DNA of 64,000 bases from an uncultured Collinsella sp. (GTDB taxonomy: Bacteria > Actinomycetota > Coriobacteriia > Coriobacteriales > Coriobacteriaceae): assembly GCA_937925715.1 (NCBI GenBank), contig CALAMG010000034.1, positions 57,185-121,184 of the forward strand, written 5' to 3'. The notes under the pieces were generated by a model. It did not search any database. It was not told the DNA's origin and was given only the letters and a program-made list of their open reading frames with translations. Below, piece after piece: positions 32,780-41,223 of the stretch; position 1 is the first letter of the stretch, and the number at the start of each line of letters is the position of its first letter. The position numbers and the translations under genes are program-made.

Positions 32780-34582
32780 TTAGGCCTTCTTGCGACGATA
32801 GAGCACGAAGCCGCAGACGCCGATGATGACGACGGCGCCAACGGCCATGGCGGCCATGTTGTTGCCCTCGGACTTCTCTTCGGTGGCCTCTTCCTTCTCG
32901 ACCTCGGGCTCGGCTACGTCCTCATCGGAGAGGGCCTCGTCGGCGTAGGTGATGGACTTGACCAGGCAGTCGTTGTCGGCATCGTAGTCGCTCGGGACGA
33001 ACTCCTCGGAGAAATCCTCCTCCTTGAGGTAGTCGCGCATCTCCTCGAGCATGGCCTTGCACTTGATGTAGGTGTTTTTGGTGGCAGCCTTGCCGGCCTT
33101 GTTGGCCAGGGCGGTGCGGGCCTCGGTGTTCTCGGCGGCCTGCATGGCCTCGTCGACGGTCAGGTTCTGCTCGATGAGTTCCTTCTGCAGCGCATCGAGG
33201 TAGGCGCGGACGCCGGTAGCGCAGTGGTCGCGGTTCTCATAGGCGAGCGTGTTGATGTCCATGAGGACGTAGTTGATGGAGTTCTTGGGCTCCTCGTTGT
33301 TCACGACGTCTTCCTCTTCGCAGTGATCGAAGGAGACATCCTGATCGCTAAAGTAGGGGCTGACCTCGGTGAGCAGTGCAGAGTAGAGGGGGATAGCGAC
33401 GGAGAACTCGGCGTTGGAGAGCATCTCCCACTGGATGGTCGCGATCTCGGGATCCATGCCGTGACGAATCTGGAAGGTGTGGATCTCGGTGTTGCGGTTG
33501 GAGCCGATGGCATAGGCGCCGTCGGTGTTGGCGTTGAGGCCGGCGACATTCTCGCCGCGGGCGGCGAAGGAACGGATCATCTCGAAGGTGTTCCAGTCGG
33601 ACTTGCCGGGCTGGAAGAACAGCGGCTGCATCTCGTGGACCAGGGCGCCGGTCGTGGCGCGAGCATCTTCACGCTCGTCCTTCACGATCTCGTAGTCAGT
33701 GCCTTCAGCCAGCGGGGCCATGAAGTAATCGCGACCCTGGATATAGCGCGACCACTGGTGCATACCGGCCTCGCCGATCTCCTCGCCGTAGGTTTTGGCG
33801 ACGTCGAACTTGCCGTCGGTGTACTCGGCAAAGCCCTTCTCCTTGGGCATGGACTCGATGCCCTCGGAATGGAGACAGTTCTCGGTGTCATCGAGGTCTA
33901 CGTTATAGGTGAGGTTGCCGATGTTGGGGTTGAGCGAGGCGATGTCATCGGCGAGCTTCATAGCAATCCACTGATGGCCGGAAAGCGCGGCGAACAGCCA
34001 GGTCTCGGTGCTGTCGGCGATGATGATCTGGTCGTTGGAGCAGACGCCCTGCTCGTCGATCAGGCTGCCGATGAGCTCGACGCCCTCGCGGGCCGTGGCA
34101 CTCTCGCCCAGGATGACGCTGGCATAGCTGTACTCGCCAATGCCAGTCTCCTCGGTGATGGGATCGGCCTCTTCGGCCTTCTCGTTATAGGAGGTGCTCA
34201 GCGTGGCAGAGCAGGAAACGCCCTTCTCGTTGATGCCAGCCTCGGAATATGCGTCGTAGCGATCTTCCCACTGAGAGGGGTTGTCGCGAACGAAGGTGTA
34301 GCGGTAGGTTGCGCCCTTGGACTTGTACTCAAAACCGGACTCGACCGAGGTGTACTTGTTGCCGTCCTTGTGTGCGGGCTCAATGCCAAAGTGCTTGACA
34401 TAGCGCGGACCGAAGTCCTCGGAACGGCCGTAGTACGTGTTGCCGTCTGCCGTAAGCTTGCTGCCCATGTAGATCTGGGTGCAGGCGAGCGCCGAAGTCG
34501 GCATGGCCATGATGGCCGCTGCTCCAAACGCAAGGCCGCAGCCGAGCTTTTTGAGCGTGTTGACAGGATGAGTAAACCTCAT
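32780..34582 (-). CDS. C69 family dipeptidase, exported and membrane-anchored
   Basis: A 600-residue peptidase of family C69 (PepD-like Ntn hydrolases). The signal peptide (about 1-33, ending TSALA) is directly followed by Cys (ACTQIYMGSKLTADGNTYYGRSEDFG), the expected N-terminal nucleophile after processing. The conserved core runs to about 470; the C-terminal part is helical and acidic, ending in a transmembrane helix (AAMAVGAVVIIGVCGFVLY) and RRKKA, with no LPXTG. Likely digests peptides at the cell surface. The start at 34582 has GGGAGGG 5 nt upstream; a longer open frame is not supported. Confidence 0.88.
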   Translation of the reverse strand: MRFTHPVNTLKKLGCGLAFGAAAIMAMPTSALACTQIYMGSKLTADGNTYYGRSEDFGPRYVKHFGIEPAHKDGNKYTSVESGFEYKSKGATYRYTFVRDNPSQWEDRYDAYSEAGINEKGVSCSATLSTSYNEKAEEADPITEETGIGEYSYASVILGESATAREGVELIGSLIDEQGVCSNDQIIIADSTETWLFAALSGHQWIAMKLADDIASLNPNIGNLTYNVDLDDTENCLHSEGIESMPKEKGFAEYTDGKFDVAKTYGEEIGEAGMHQWSRYIQGRDYFMAPLAEGTDYEIVKDEREDARATTGALVHEMQPLFFQPGKSDWNTFEMIRSFAARGENVAGLNANTDGAYAIGSNRNTEIHTFQIRHGMDPEIATIQWEMLSNAEFSVAIPLYSALLTEVSPYFSDQDVSFDHCEEEDVVNNEEPKNSINYVLMDINTLAYENRDHCATGVRAYLDALQKELIEQNLTVDEAMQAAENTEARTALANKAGKAATKNTYIKCKAMLEEMRDYLKEEDFSEEFVPSDYDADNDCLVKSITYADEALSDEDVAEPEVEKEEATEEKSEGNNMAAMAVGAVVIIGVCGFVLYRRKKA

Positions 34583-34667
34583 GATCCCTCCCAACCGTTG
34601 AAACCCCGCGGAACCGTGCAGGATTTCAGCTAATAAATACATCTATTAGCCTATCGGAAGTCTAAAT

Positions 34668-34745
34668 AGTATTCATCTATTTCGATGAAATACTCGATGA
34701 GCGTCCTAAAATATGCGATGAGCGGACAAGAATACTCATTATCTA
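34668..34745. promoter_or_regulatory. 21-bp-phased direct repeat array upstream of the C69 peptidase gene
   Basis: In this 308-bp gap (34583-34890) the motif AATACTC recurs at exact 21-bp steps: AGTATTC (34668), AATACTCGATGAGCG (34689), AATATGCGATGAGCG (34710), AATACTCATTATC (34731). Two-turn spacing suggests cooperative binding on one DNA face. GTATT...AATAC also forms an inverted repeat around 34670-34693. The rest of the gap is AT-rich and carries the terminator at 34813-34855. Confidence 0.55.
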
Positions 34746-34812
34746 GCTTTAGTTAAATAAAGACGCCCTGCAATTACTGTATCTGAATAAAGCGCCTTGC
34801 ACGGGGCACAAA

Positions 34813-34855
34813 GAAAAATCCCCCGCTGTCTGGCAAATGCATAAACAACGGGGGA
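34813..34855 (-). terminator. Terminator after the lipid kinase/small membrane peptide operon
   Basis: On the minus strand, TCCCCCGTTGT pairs with ACAGCGGGGGA (one mismatch) and is followed by TTTTTCTTTG. It ends the transcript carrying 35910-34891. Confidence 0.8.
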
Positions 34856-34890
34856 GACGATAATTGGATGAATATCATACCAATGTGGAA

Positions 34891-34983
34891 TTACTTCTTC
34901 CGGCGGTGGATCACGTTAATCGCATAGCCGACGAGCATGGCCAAGACGATGACGATAAAGCCAATCAGGGGGTTGTCGTTCAT
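34891..34983 (-). CDS. 30-residue single-span membrane peptide
   Basis: A short gene starting 10 bp past the lipid kinase stop, whose TAG forms part of the AGGAGG ribosome binding site 5 nt before ATG. The product has MNDNPL, one hydrophobic helix (IGFIVIVLAMLVGYAINVI) and a basic tail HRRKK, so it should insert with its C-terminus inside. Ideal translation signals and a terminator immediately downstream argue that it is real. Co-expression with a diacylglycerol-kinase-like enzyme suggests a membrane-associated accessory role, but function is unknown. Confidence 0.7.
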   Translation of the reverse strand: MNDNPLIGFIVIVLAMLVGYAINVIHRRKK

Positions 34984-34992
34984 GGGGTCCTC

Positions 34993-35910
34993 CTATTTTT
35001 CGAGCGGGGAGAATTCGTCGACGATGAGATCGAGGCATTGCGGAAGCGCGCGGGCACCAAAGACGCCCGAGTTGCTGGAGATGATCTCGCCATCGAACTG
35101 CATGCCCAGCGACGGCGTGCAGGTGATCTTGGCTTCCTTGGTCTGGATGATCTTGAACTGCGGACGGCCGAGCACCTTGCCGGCGGGGTCGAGTGCGGCG
35201 GTGATCACGGTGGGCAGGAGCTGGACGGTTTTTACGGGCTCGATGACCGCGATGTCGACCATGCCGTCGTTCATGCGGCAATCGGGGAACAGGTTGATGT
35301 CGTTTTGAATGACCGAGGTGTTGCCGGCCATGCAGCAGATGCCATCGAGCTCCTCGACAATGCCGTCATGCTCAATCGTAAAATGCGCCACCGTGGGGTT
35401 GGGTGTGGCGAGCGCCGACAGGAAATAGGCGATCTCGCCGATGTCGTTTTTGGCGGGGGCGGCCTTCATCATGATCTCGGCATCGAAGCCCGAGCCGGCG
35501 ATGATGATAAAGCCGTGGCGCTTCTCGTTGCCGTTCTCGTCGAGCCAAAAGAGCTCGCCCATGTCCACTTTGACCGTGCGACCGGCGCGGCAAGCCTTGG
35601 CAAGCGCCGCTGCCTCGGGGGCATTACCGATGTTGTTAAAGAACAGGCAGGCTGTGCCGGAGGGGAAGACGAGCGTGGGGACACCGCACCCGCGCATCTG
35701 GTCGAGCACGTTGGAGACGGTGCCGTCGCCGCCCGAAACGACCACGCGATCAAACTCGCGCACGTCTGCCACGGCGTCCTCGGGTTCCATGCCATCGCCG
35801 ATAAAGCGCATCACGACCTCGTCGCCGCCCTGCGCGAGGGCGTGCGTGAACGCGTAGATTTCATCTGAGCTAGGGCCCGATGCCGGGTTGTGGATGATAA
35901 GGCAGCGCAT
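34993..35910 (-). CDS. Diacylglycerol/lipid kinase family protein
   Basis: DagK-type catalytic domain protein, 305 residues: NPASGPSS at the N-terminus, VVSGGDGTVSNVLD (SGGDGT nucleotide loop), LVFPSGTACLFFNNI (a variant of the usual LPxGTxND region), and a C-terminal beta-sandwich with FDAEIMMKAAP and NDGMVDIAVIEPV. It phosphorylates lipid substrates such as diacylglycerol in characterised relatives. The GT-N-D substitution in GTACLFFNN is a small deviation from DgkB, so substrate preference is uncertain. Confidence 0.85.
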   Translation of the reverse strand: MRCLIIHNPASGPSSDEIYAFTHALAQGGDEVVMRFIGDGMEPEDAVADVREFDRVVVSGGDGTVSNVLDQMRGCGVPTLVFPSGTACLFFNNIGNAPEAAALAKACRAGRTVKVDMGELFWLDENGNEKRHGFIIIAGSGFDAEIMMKAAPAKNDIGEIAYFLSALATPNPTVAHFTIEHDGIVEELDGICCMAGNTSVIQNDINLFPDCRMNDGMVDIAVIEPVKTVQLLPTVITAALDPAGKVLGRPQFKIIQTKEAKITCTPSLGMQFDGEIISSNSGVFGARALPQCLDLIVDEFSPLEK

Positions 35911-36008
35911 ACTTACGTTCCCGTTCTGTGACTAACCGAGTATAGTTGTAAGGCAATGCCGATATCCTACCCGTGTTTTTCGGGCCTAACCTTATTCGAT
36001 GGGTTGAT

Positions 36009-37142
36009 ATGTACATTTCCACACATCAGGCTCTACTCGACTTTTGCCAGCGCGCCCGCGAGTTCGACGCGATTGCCGTCGATACCGAGTTTTTGCGCGA
36101 GCGCACGTTCCACCCGCGCCTGTGCTTGGTCCAAATCGCCACCCCTGCCGAGAGCGTCGCGGTCGATCCTTTGGTGATCGACGACCTATCGCCGCTCGCC
36201 GAGCTTACGGGCGATGAGAGCGTGACCAAGGTGTTTCACGCCTGCTCGCAGGATATGGAGGTTATGCTCCATACCGTGGGCGTGCTGCCGCGTCCCATTT
36301 TTGATACACAGGTCGCCGCCGCCTTTTTGGGCGAGCGCCAGCAGATTTCCTACGGCGCGCTCGTGCAGACGTTTTGCGGCGTTTCGTTGCCTAAGACCGA
36401 GTCGCTGACCGACTGGTCGCGCCGCCCGCTGACCGACAAACAGATCGAGTACGCGATCGATGACGTCAAGTACCTGATTGTCGCCTATACCGAGATGATG
36501 AGCCGCCTGCGTGAGCTGGGCCGCGTGGACTGGGTGCTCGACGAGTTGCGACCGCTGGCCGACGAGTCACACTATCGCGCCGATCGTCACGAGGCATTCC
36601 GCAAGGTCAAGCGCATCAACTCCTGCAGCCGCCATCAGCTGGGCATTGCGCGCGAGCTCGCCGCCTGGCGCGAGGACCGCGCCGAGCGCCGCAACATCCC
36701 GCGCAAGTGGGTCATGTCCGACGATACGCTGCTGGCCCTGGTTAAACGTAATCCCGTGCGTGTTGAGGAATTCCGCAGCATTCGCGGTACCGACCAGCTG
36801 GGGGAGCGCGACGTGGACGGCGCGCTTATGGCCATCAAGCGCGGTGCGAGCTGCCCGCACGATCGCCTGCCGCTCATGGTGCGCGGGCATCGCCAAATTT
36901 CGCCGGAGTTGGAGAGCGTGACGGATCTCATGTACGCGCTTATTCGTCTGGTTGCCGAGCGTTCGGGCGTGGCGACCTCGGTCATTGCCTCGCGCGATGA
37001 CCTGGCCGACTATATTGAGCACCCCGAGCAGAGTCCCCTGCGCGAAGGCTGGCGCTTTGAGCTCGTGGGCTCGCGCCTGGACGATCTGCTCTCGGGCAAC
37101 ATGGGACTCACCGTGAAGGACGGAAAGATTGAACTGTTATAG
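36009..37142 (+). CDS. rnd: Ribonuclease D
   Basis: 3'-5' exoribonuclease in tRNA/RNA maturation. The 377-residue protein has the DEDDy residues in AVDTEFLRERTF (DxE), VFHACSQDMEV (Asp) and YAIDDVKYL (YxxxD), followed by an HRDC domain (ELAAWREDRAERRNIPRKWVMSDDTLLAL) and a second HRDC-like segment. The start at 36009 is chosen because homologues begin MYISTHQALLDF; the ribosome binding site is weak (GATGGG). Confidence 0.92.
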   Translation: MYISTHQALLDFCQRAREFDAIAVDTEFLRERTFHPRLCLVQIATPAESVAVDPLVIDDLSPLAELTGDESVTKVFHACSQDMEVMLHTVGVLPRPIFDTQVAAAFLGERQQISYGALVQTFCGVSLPKTESLTDWSRRPLTDKQIEYAIDDVKYLIVAYTEMMSRLRELGRVDWVLDELRPLADESHYRADRHEAFRKVKRINSCSRHQLGIARELAAWREDRAERRNIPRKWVMSDDTLLALVKRNPVRVEEFRSIRGTDQLGERDVDGALMAIKRGASCPHDRLPLMVRGHRQISPELESVTDLMYALIRLVAERSGVATSVIASRDDLADYIEHPEQSPLREGWRFELVGSRLDDLLSGNMGLTVKDGKIELL

Positions 37143-37206
37143 GGAAGCCTAGCCGGCTGAGTGGGTAGAATGCCTCCAACGTGTAACTCGATTCGGAGGA
37201 ATTCGC

Positions 37207-37911
37207 ATGCCTTATTACTATGGATACGGCTTTGGCATTGACCCGCTGTACCTGCTGGTTGTTCTTGTCTGCACGGTGCTTGGCCTTGCCGCGCAGAGCT
37301 ATATCAACTCGACGTACAAGACGTGGTCTAAGGTGCGCTCGGACGGCGATACGGGTGCCACGGTCGCTCGCCGCATGCTCAATGCCAACGGTTGTAGCGC
37401 CGTGGGCATCAAGGGCGTTGCCGGCGAGCTCACCGATCATTACAACCCGCAGGACAACAACCTGTATCTGTCGGATGCCAACCGTTCGGGCGGGTCGGTC
37501 GCAAGTGTTGCCGTCGCCTGCCACGAGGCGGGCCATGCCGCCCAGCGCCAAAGCGGTTACGCCATGATGAAGGTACGTACCGCTTTGGTCCCCGTCGTCA
37601 ACTTTACCCAGAACACCTGGACGATCGTGCTGCTCATGGGCCTGTTCATGAACATCGCGGGGCTCACGACCCTCGCGCTAGTCTTCTTCTCGTTTAGCGT
37701 GCTGTTCCAGCTGGTTACGCTGCCGGTCGAGATCGATGCCAGTCGCCGCGCCGTGGCGTATATCGAGCAGTCGGGCATGAGCTCCAAGCAGGTCAACGGT
37801 GCCAAGAAGGTCCTGACGGCGGCCGCGCTCACCTACGTGGCGGCGGCGCTCACCTCGATTATTCAGCTGCTCTACCTGATGGCTCGCTACAACAGAAACT
37901 CCAACCGATAA
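37207..37911 (+). CDS. Zinc metallopeptidase, YugP family
   Basis: Membrane-embedded Zn peptidase (Zn_peptidase_2), 234 residues. A transmembrane helix near the N-terminus (about 13-32), the zinc motif ACHEAGHAAQ at about residue 104, and two or three hydrophobic helices at about 135-165 and 205-225. Upstream NNLYLSDANRSGGSVASVAVACHEAGH is typical. GGAGG lies 8 nt before ATG. Likely a housekeeping membrane protease, substrate unknown. Confidence 0.9.
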   Translation: MPYYYGYGFGIDPLYLLVVLVCTVLGLAAQSYINSTYKTWSKVRSDGDTGATVARRMLNANGCSAVGIKGVAGELTDHYNPQDNNLYLSDANRSGGSVASVAVACHEAGHAAQRQSGYAMMKVRTALVPVVNFTQNTWTIVLLMGLFMNIAGLTTLALVFFSFSVLFQLVTLPVEIDASRRAVAYIEQSGMSSKQVNGAKKVLTAAALTYVAAALTSIIQLLYLMARYNRNSNR

Positions 37912-38026
37912 CAAATAGGACCGACGGGCGCCGTGGGGATTTGTGTCCCCGCGGCGCTGTACTATGTGTTGGACTTGAATTTGCGCAGGGCCGGAGCCCA
38001 TGTGCACGATGACGAAAGGGGGCTGC

Positions 38027-39478
38027 GTGGCAGGCTGGAATCTGACCGGCAATACCGTTTCCGCCGAGTTCGACGGTTCGGATGAGCAGGAGCGCAAAGA
38101 GCTCAGCGTGAGCCAAGCGGTGGAGATTGCCGCCGGCGCGCTCGATGCCATTCCGCAGCTGAGCGTTTTGGGTGAGGTCACGGGTTTTCGTGGTCCTAAC
38201 GCCCGAAGCGGCCACTGCTACTTCCAAATTAAGGACGACTCGGCGGCCGTCGACTGCATCATCTGGAAGGGCGCCTACCTTAAGCGTACCTTCGATCTGC
38301 GTGATGGCATGCAGGTGAGCTTTAAGGGCAGCTTCAATCTCTACAAGCCTACGGGTCGCATGAGCTTCGTCGCCCGCTCGTTCTCGCTGGCGGGGGAGGG
38401 CTTGCTGCGTCAGCAGGTGGCTCAGTTGGCCGATAAGCTACGCCGCGAGGGCCTGATGGACGAGGCGCGCAAACGTCGCATTCCGGTGTTTTGCTCACGT
38501 GTGGCGGTCGTTACCTCGCTTTCGGGCGCCGTAATCGACGACGTCAAGCGTACGCTGCGCCGTCGCAACCCGCTCGTCGAGCTTGTCTGCGTGGGCGCAA
38601 AGGTCCAGGGCGAGGGTGCGCCGGCCGAGCTTATTGAAGGCTTACACCGCGCCGCTGCCATTACGCCGGCGCCCGATTGCATTTTGCTCGTGCGTGGCGG
38701 CGGTTCCTTCGAGGACCTCATGACCTTTAACGACGAGGAGCTTGCCCGTGCGGTGGCAGCCTGTCCCGTGCCCGTGGTGACGGGCATTGGGCATGAGCCC
38801 GATACCTCGATCTGCGATATGGTGAGCGACCGTCGCGCCTCCACGCCAACGGCAGCGGCAGAATCGGTGGCGCCGGCTATGACGGAGCTGGCCGATGTGC
38901 TCGAGACACGCCATCAGCGTCTGGGTGCTGCGATGGCATCGATGATTGGGTCGGATCAGGTCGATCTGGAAATGCTCGACCAGCGCGGTCGTCGTGCCTG
39001 GGGCACCTATACGGCTCGTCTGGGCGACGCGCTCGATGCGGCCGCATGCCGCCCGTGCCTCAACGATCCGACGTTTATGGTCGAGCGTCGCGAGTCTGAG
39101 CTTGCCCTGACGGCCGATCGTCTGTCCGGCGCCATAACGCGTTCGGTTGGGGCCTTCCGCTCCAACTTCGAGCGTCTGCCCGAGCGCTTGGTCGCAAGCA
39201 CCTCGGGGCTCGATGGCAAGCGTCATGCGCTCACGCTTGCGAGTTCCCGTCTGGAGCATCAGGGACGTACGATGCTTAGCAAACCCGCGTCCGAACTGGG
39301 CCGTGCGGCAGCCTCGCTCGATGCCCTGTCGCCGCTCAAGGTTCTTGCCCGCGGCTATTCCATTGCATATAGCGAAGCCGGTGTGGCTACGAGCGCCAAG
39401 ACCTTTAAGCCAGGCGACGCCATTCGCGTGCGTATGGTAGACGGCAACGTGGCGGCAACGGTCGATACGGTCGAGTAA
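38027..39478 (+). CDS. xseA: Exodeoxyribonuclease VII large subunit
   Basis: Single-strand-specific exonuclease subunit, 483 residues. N-terminal OB fold (LSVLGEVTGFRGPNARSGHCYFQIKDDSAAVDCIIWKG), then the catalytic domain (RVAVVTSLSGAVIDDVKRTLRRRNP, RGGGSFEDLMTFNDEELARAV, TGIGHEPDTSICDMVSDRRASTPTAAAE) and a coiled-coil tail ending with the conserved ARGYSIAY segment. The GTG at 38027 is preferred because AAAGGGGG lies 6 nt upstream; ATGs at 38000 and 38009 are alternatives. Followed by xseB after 42 bp. Confidence 0.92.
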   Translation: MAGWNLTGNTVSAEFDGSDEQERKELSVSQAVEIAAGALDAIPQLSVLGEVTGFRGPNARSGHCYFQIKDDSAAVDCIIWKGAYLKRTFDLRDGMQVSFKGSFNLYKPTGRMSFVARSFSLAGEGLLRQQVAQLADKLRREGLMDEARKRRIPVFCSRVAVVTSLSGAVIDDVKRTLRRRNPLVELVCVGAKVQGEGAPAELIEGLHRAAAITPAPDCILLVRGGGSFEDLMTFNDEELARAVAACPVPVVTGIGHEPDTSICDMVSDRRASTPTAAAESVAPAMTELADVLETRHQRLGAAMASMIGSDQVDLEMLDQRGRRAWGTYTARLGDALDAAACRPCLNDPTFMVERRESELALTADRLSGAITRSVGAFRSNFERLPERLVASTSGLDGKRHALTLASSRLEHQGRTMLSKPASELGRAAASLDALSPLKVLARGYSIAYSEAGVATSAKTFKPGDAIRVRMVDGNVAATVDTVE

Positions 39479-39520
39479 GCCGCGTTTCATAGCGATAAAC
39501 CTTTAGGAAAGGAAACAGAT

Positions 39521-39787
39521 ATGGCAGAGAAGACCCCGGTCGAGCAGCTTACGTACAAGCAGGCTTCGCAGGAACTGGAGCTCATCATCCGTAGCTTGGA
39601 GTCGGGCGATATGGAGCTCGAGGAGTCGCTCGAGAGCTATACCCGCGGCGTCGAGCTCCTCAAGAGCCTGCGCACCCGCCTGTCCGATGCCGAGCAGAAG
39701 GTCTCGGTGCTCCTTAAGGACGTCGACGGCAACGACGTGCTCGCCGACGGCGAGGCCGCCAACACCGACGACAACCTCTCGTTCTAA
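39521..39787 (+). CDS. xseB: Exodeoxyribonuclease VII small subunit
   Basis: An 88-residue helical-hairpin subunit that binds the XseA coiled coil. The typical sequence is seen: LTYKQASQELELIIRSLESGDMELEESLESYTRGVELLK. The acidic C-terminus extends about 15 residues beyond the minimum. AGGAAAGG precedes the start. Co-transcribed with xseA. Confidence 0.92.
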   Translation: MAEKTPVEQLTYKQASQELELIIRSLESGDMELEESLESYTRGVELLKSLRTRLSDAEQKVSVLLKDVDGNDVLADGEAANTDDNLSF

Positions 39788-39836
39788 CCATCCCGACCAA
39801 ATAAAATTACCTTGGTCTGTGAGAAAGGAACCAACC

Positions 39837-40172
39837 ATGTGTGATTGCATCTTCTGCAAAATCGCCAACCACGAGATCCCCTCGACCGTTGTCTATGAGG
39901 ACGACCAGGTCATCGCGTTCGACGACCTCAACCCCCAGGCGCCGGTCCACACCCTCGTGATCCCCAAGAAGCACTACAGCGACATCGCCGACAACGTGCC
40001 TGCCGAGACCATGGGCTCCATGGCTCACGCCATCCAGGAGGTCGCTAAGGCCAAGGGCCTGGAGGACGGTTTCCGCGTCATCTCCAACAAGGGCGTCAAC
40101 GCCGGTCAGACCGTCATGCACTTCCACATGCACGTCCTCGGCGGCAAGAACCTGGGCGAGAACCTCATCTGA
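39837..40172 (+). CDS. HIT family nucleotide-binding protein (HinT-like)
   Basis: Purine nucleoside phosphoramidase-type protein, 111 residues. CIFCKIANHEIPSTVVYEDD at the N-terminus, PQAPVHTLVIPKKHY, and the catalytic histidine triad HFHMHVLGG near the C-terminus. AAAGG is positioned about 8 nt before the ATG at 39837. A housekeeping enzyme that hydrolyses adenylated or AMP-amine compounds. Confidence 0.93.
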   Translation: MCDCIFCKIANHEIPSTVVYEDDQVIAFDDLNPQAPVHTLVIPKKHYSDIADNVPAETMGSMAHAIQEVAKAKGLEDGFRVISNKGVNAGQTVMHFHMHVLGGKNLGENLI

Positions 40173-40213
40173 GGACGCGCAGCCCGTCGCCTTGGCTGCC
40201 TTTGGAGTAACCT

Positions 40214-41104
40214 ATGCAGCTTTCTCAACTCGAATACCTTCAAGCGGTAGCGAACTACGGCGGCGTGCGCAAAGCGGCTCGCGCCGTTCACGTGAGCCCA
40301 CAGGCCGTTTCGTCGGCAATCAAAAAGTTGGAATCTGAGTATCAGATTGTTTTGCTCGACCGATCGGCGGGGGAGGCTGTTTTGTCTCCGGCGGGCAGAG
40401 AATTTGCGCGTCGTGCACGCGTGATCCTGGCACAAGTCGACGATCTCAAAAAGTACGCTCAATCGGGGAACGGCGGCGTTTCGCCCGACGGCCACTTCCG
40501 TCTTTACGCCCCCTGTCTTCACGGGCGGGGGCGTCTTTTTTCCGAAAACTGGTACGACTCGTTTGAAAGCTCGCACCCCCAGATTCACCTTGATGTTTGG
40601 CATCAGCCAACGGCCACATGCTTTGAATCACTTGTGCTTGGCATTTCGGATGCGGCCATCTCATTTGAGGAACCAAGGGATAGTGTCCTTTCTTCGAAAT
40701 ACTTGGGTGAAAAGGAGCTCAAGGTTCTTTCGTGTCCAGCGGGTCATCAATCTGTGGGTGCTATGACCGTTCGTGAGTTGCTGGGCGGCAGGCTGGCTGT
40801 TCCCATTAATTTGTCACCCTGTCTCAATGCAATCAACCAATGTCCCGAGGCTCAGCTGGTTAATTTCCGCTTCCGCGACGTCGAATACGGAAACAGGGCG
40901 CAGGCTGAGTTCCTCCAAGCCGGGGGATTGATATTGAGTTTTTCTGGCTCTTCTCTCGCATCAGATGGACTGGAAGTGAGCGAGTGCTCCATCGAAGGCT
41001 CGCATGACGTAGCCTTGCCCATCTATTTTTGCTATCGACAAAATGCCTGGACCGATCGACACCAGACGGTATTTCTTCACCTATTGCGTCATCTCGCTTC
41101 GTGA
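40214..41104 (+). CDS. LysR family transcriptional regulator
   Basis: A 296-residue regulator: N-terminal winged helix-turn-helix LEYLQAVANYGGVRKAARAVHVSPQAVSSAIKKLESEY, linker helix, and a periplasmic-binding-fold effector domain. GGAG lies 6 nt before the start. It precedes an MFS transporter gene on the same strand by about 120 bp, so regulation of that transporter is plausible. The effector is unknown. Base composition is somewhat lower in GC than neighbouring genes. Confidence 0.88.
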   Translation: MQLSQLEYLQAVANYGGVRKAARAVHVSPQAVSSAIKKLESEYQIVLLDRSAGEAVLSPAGREFARRARVILAQVDDLKKYAQSGNGGVSPDGHFRLYAPCLHGRGRLFSENWYDSFESSHPQIHLDVWHQPTATCFESLVLGISDAAISFEEPRDSVLSSKYLGEKELKVLSCPAGHQSVGAMTVRELLGGRLAVPINLSPCLNAINQCPEAQLVNFRFRDVEYGNRAQAEFLQAGGLILSFSGSSLASDGLEVSECSIEGSHDVALPIYFCYRQNAWTDRHQTVFLHLLRHLAS

Positions 41105-41223
41105 GGTCATTTGGTCTCGTGGCGTCAAGTGAATGTTGACGCCTTGTAACACATGACTGACGGCTTTGCCCTCATGCTTTTCCAAGATTTCGATTTGGGC
41201 TATTGGCTCTTGGAGGGCGGAGC

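Noticed and set aside
32633..34633. Plus-strand open frame of 666 codons opposite the C69 peptidase gene
   Set aside because: Composition is antisense-like (Val/Leu/Gly/Asp runs) and the minus strand encodes a well-defined exported peptidase with signal peptide and Ntn nucleophile.
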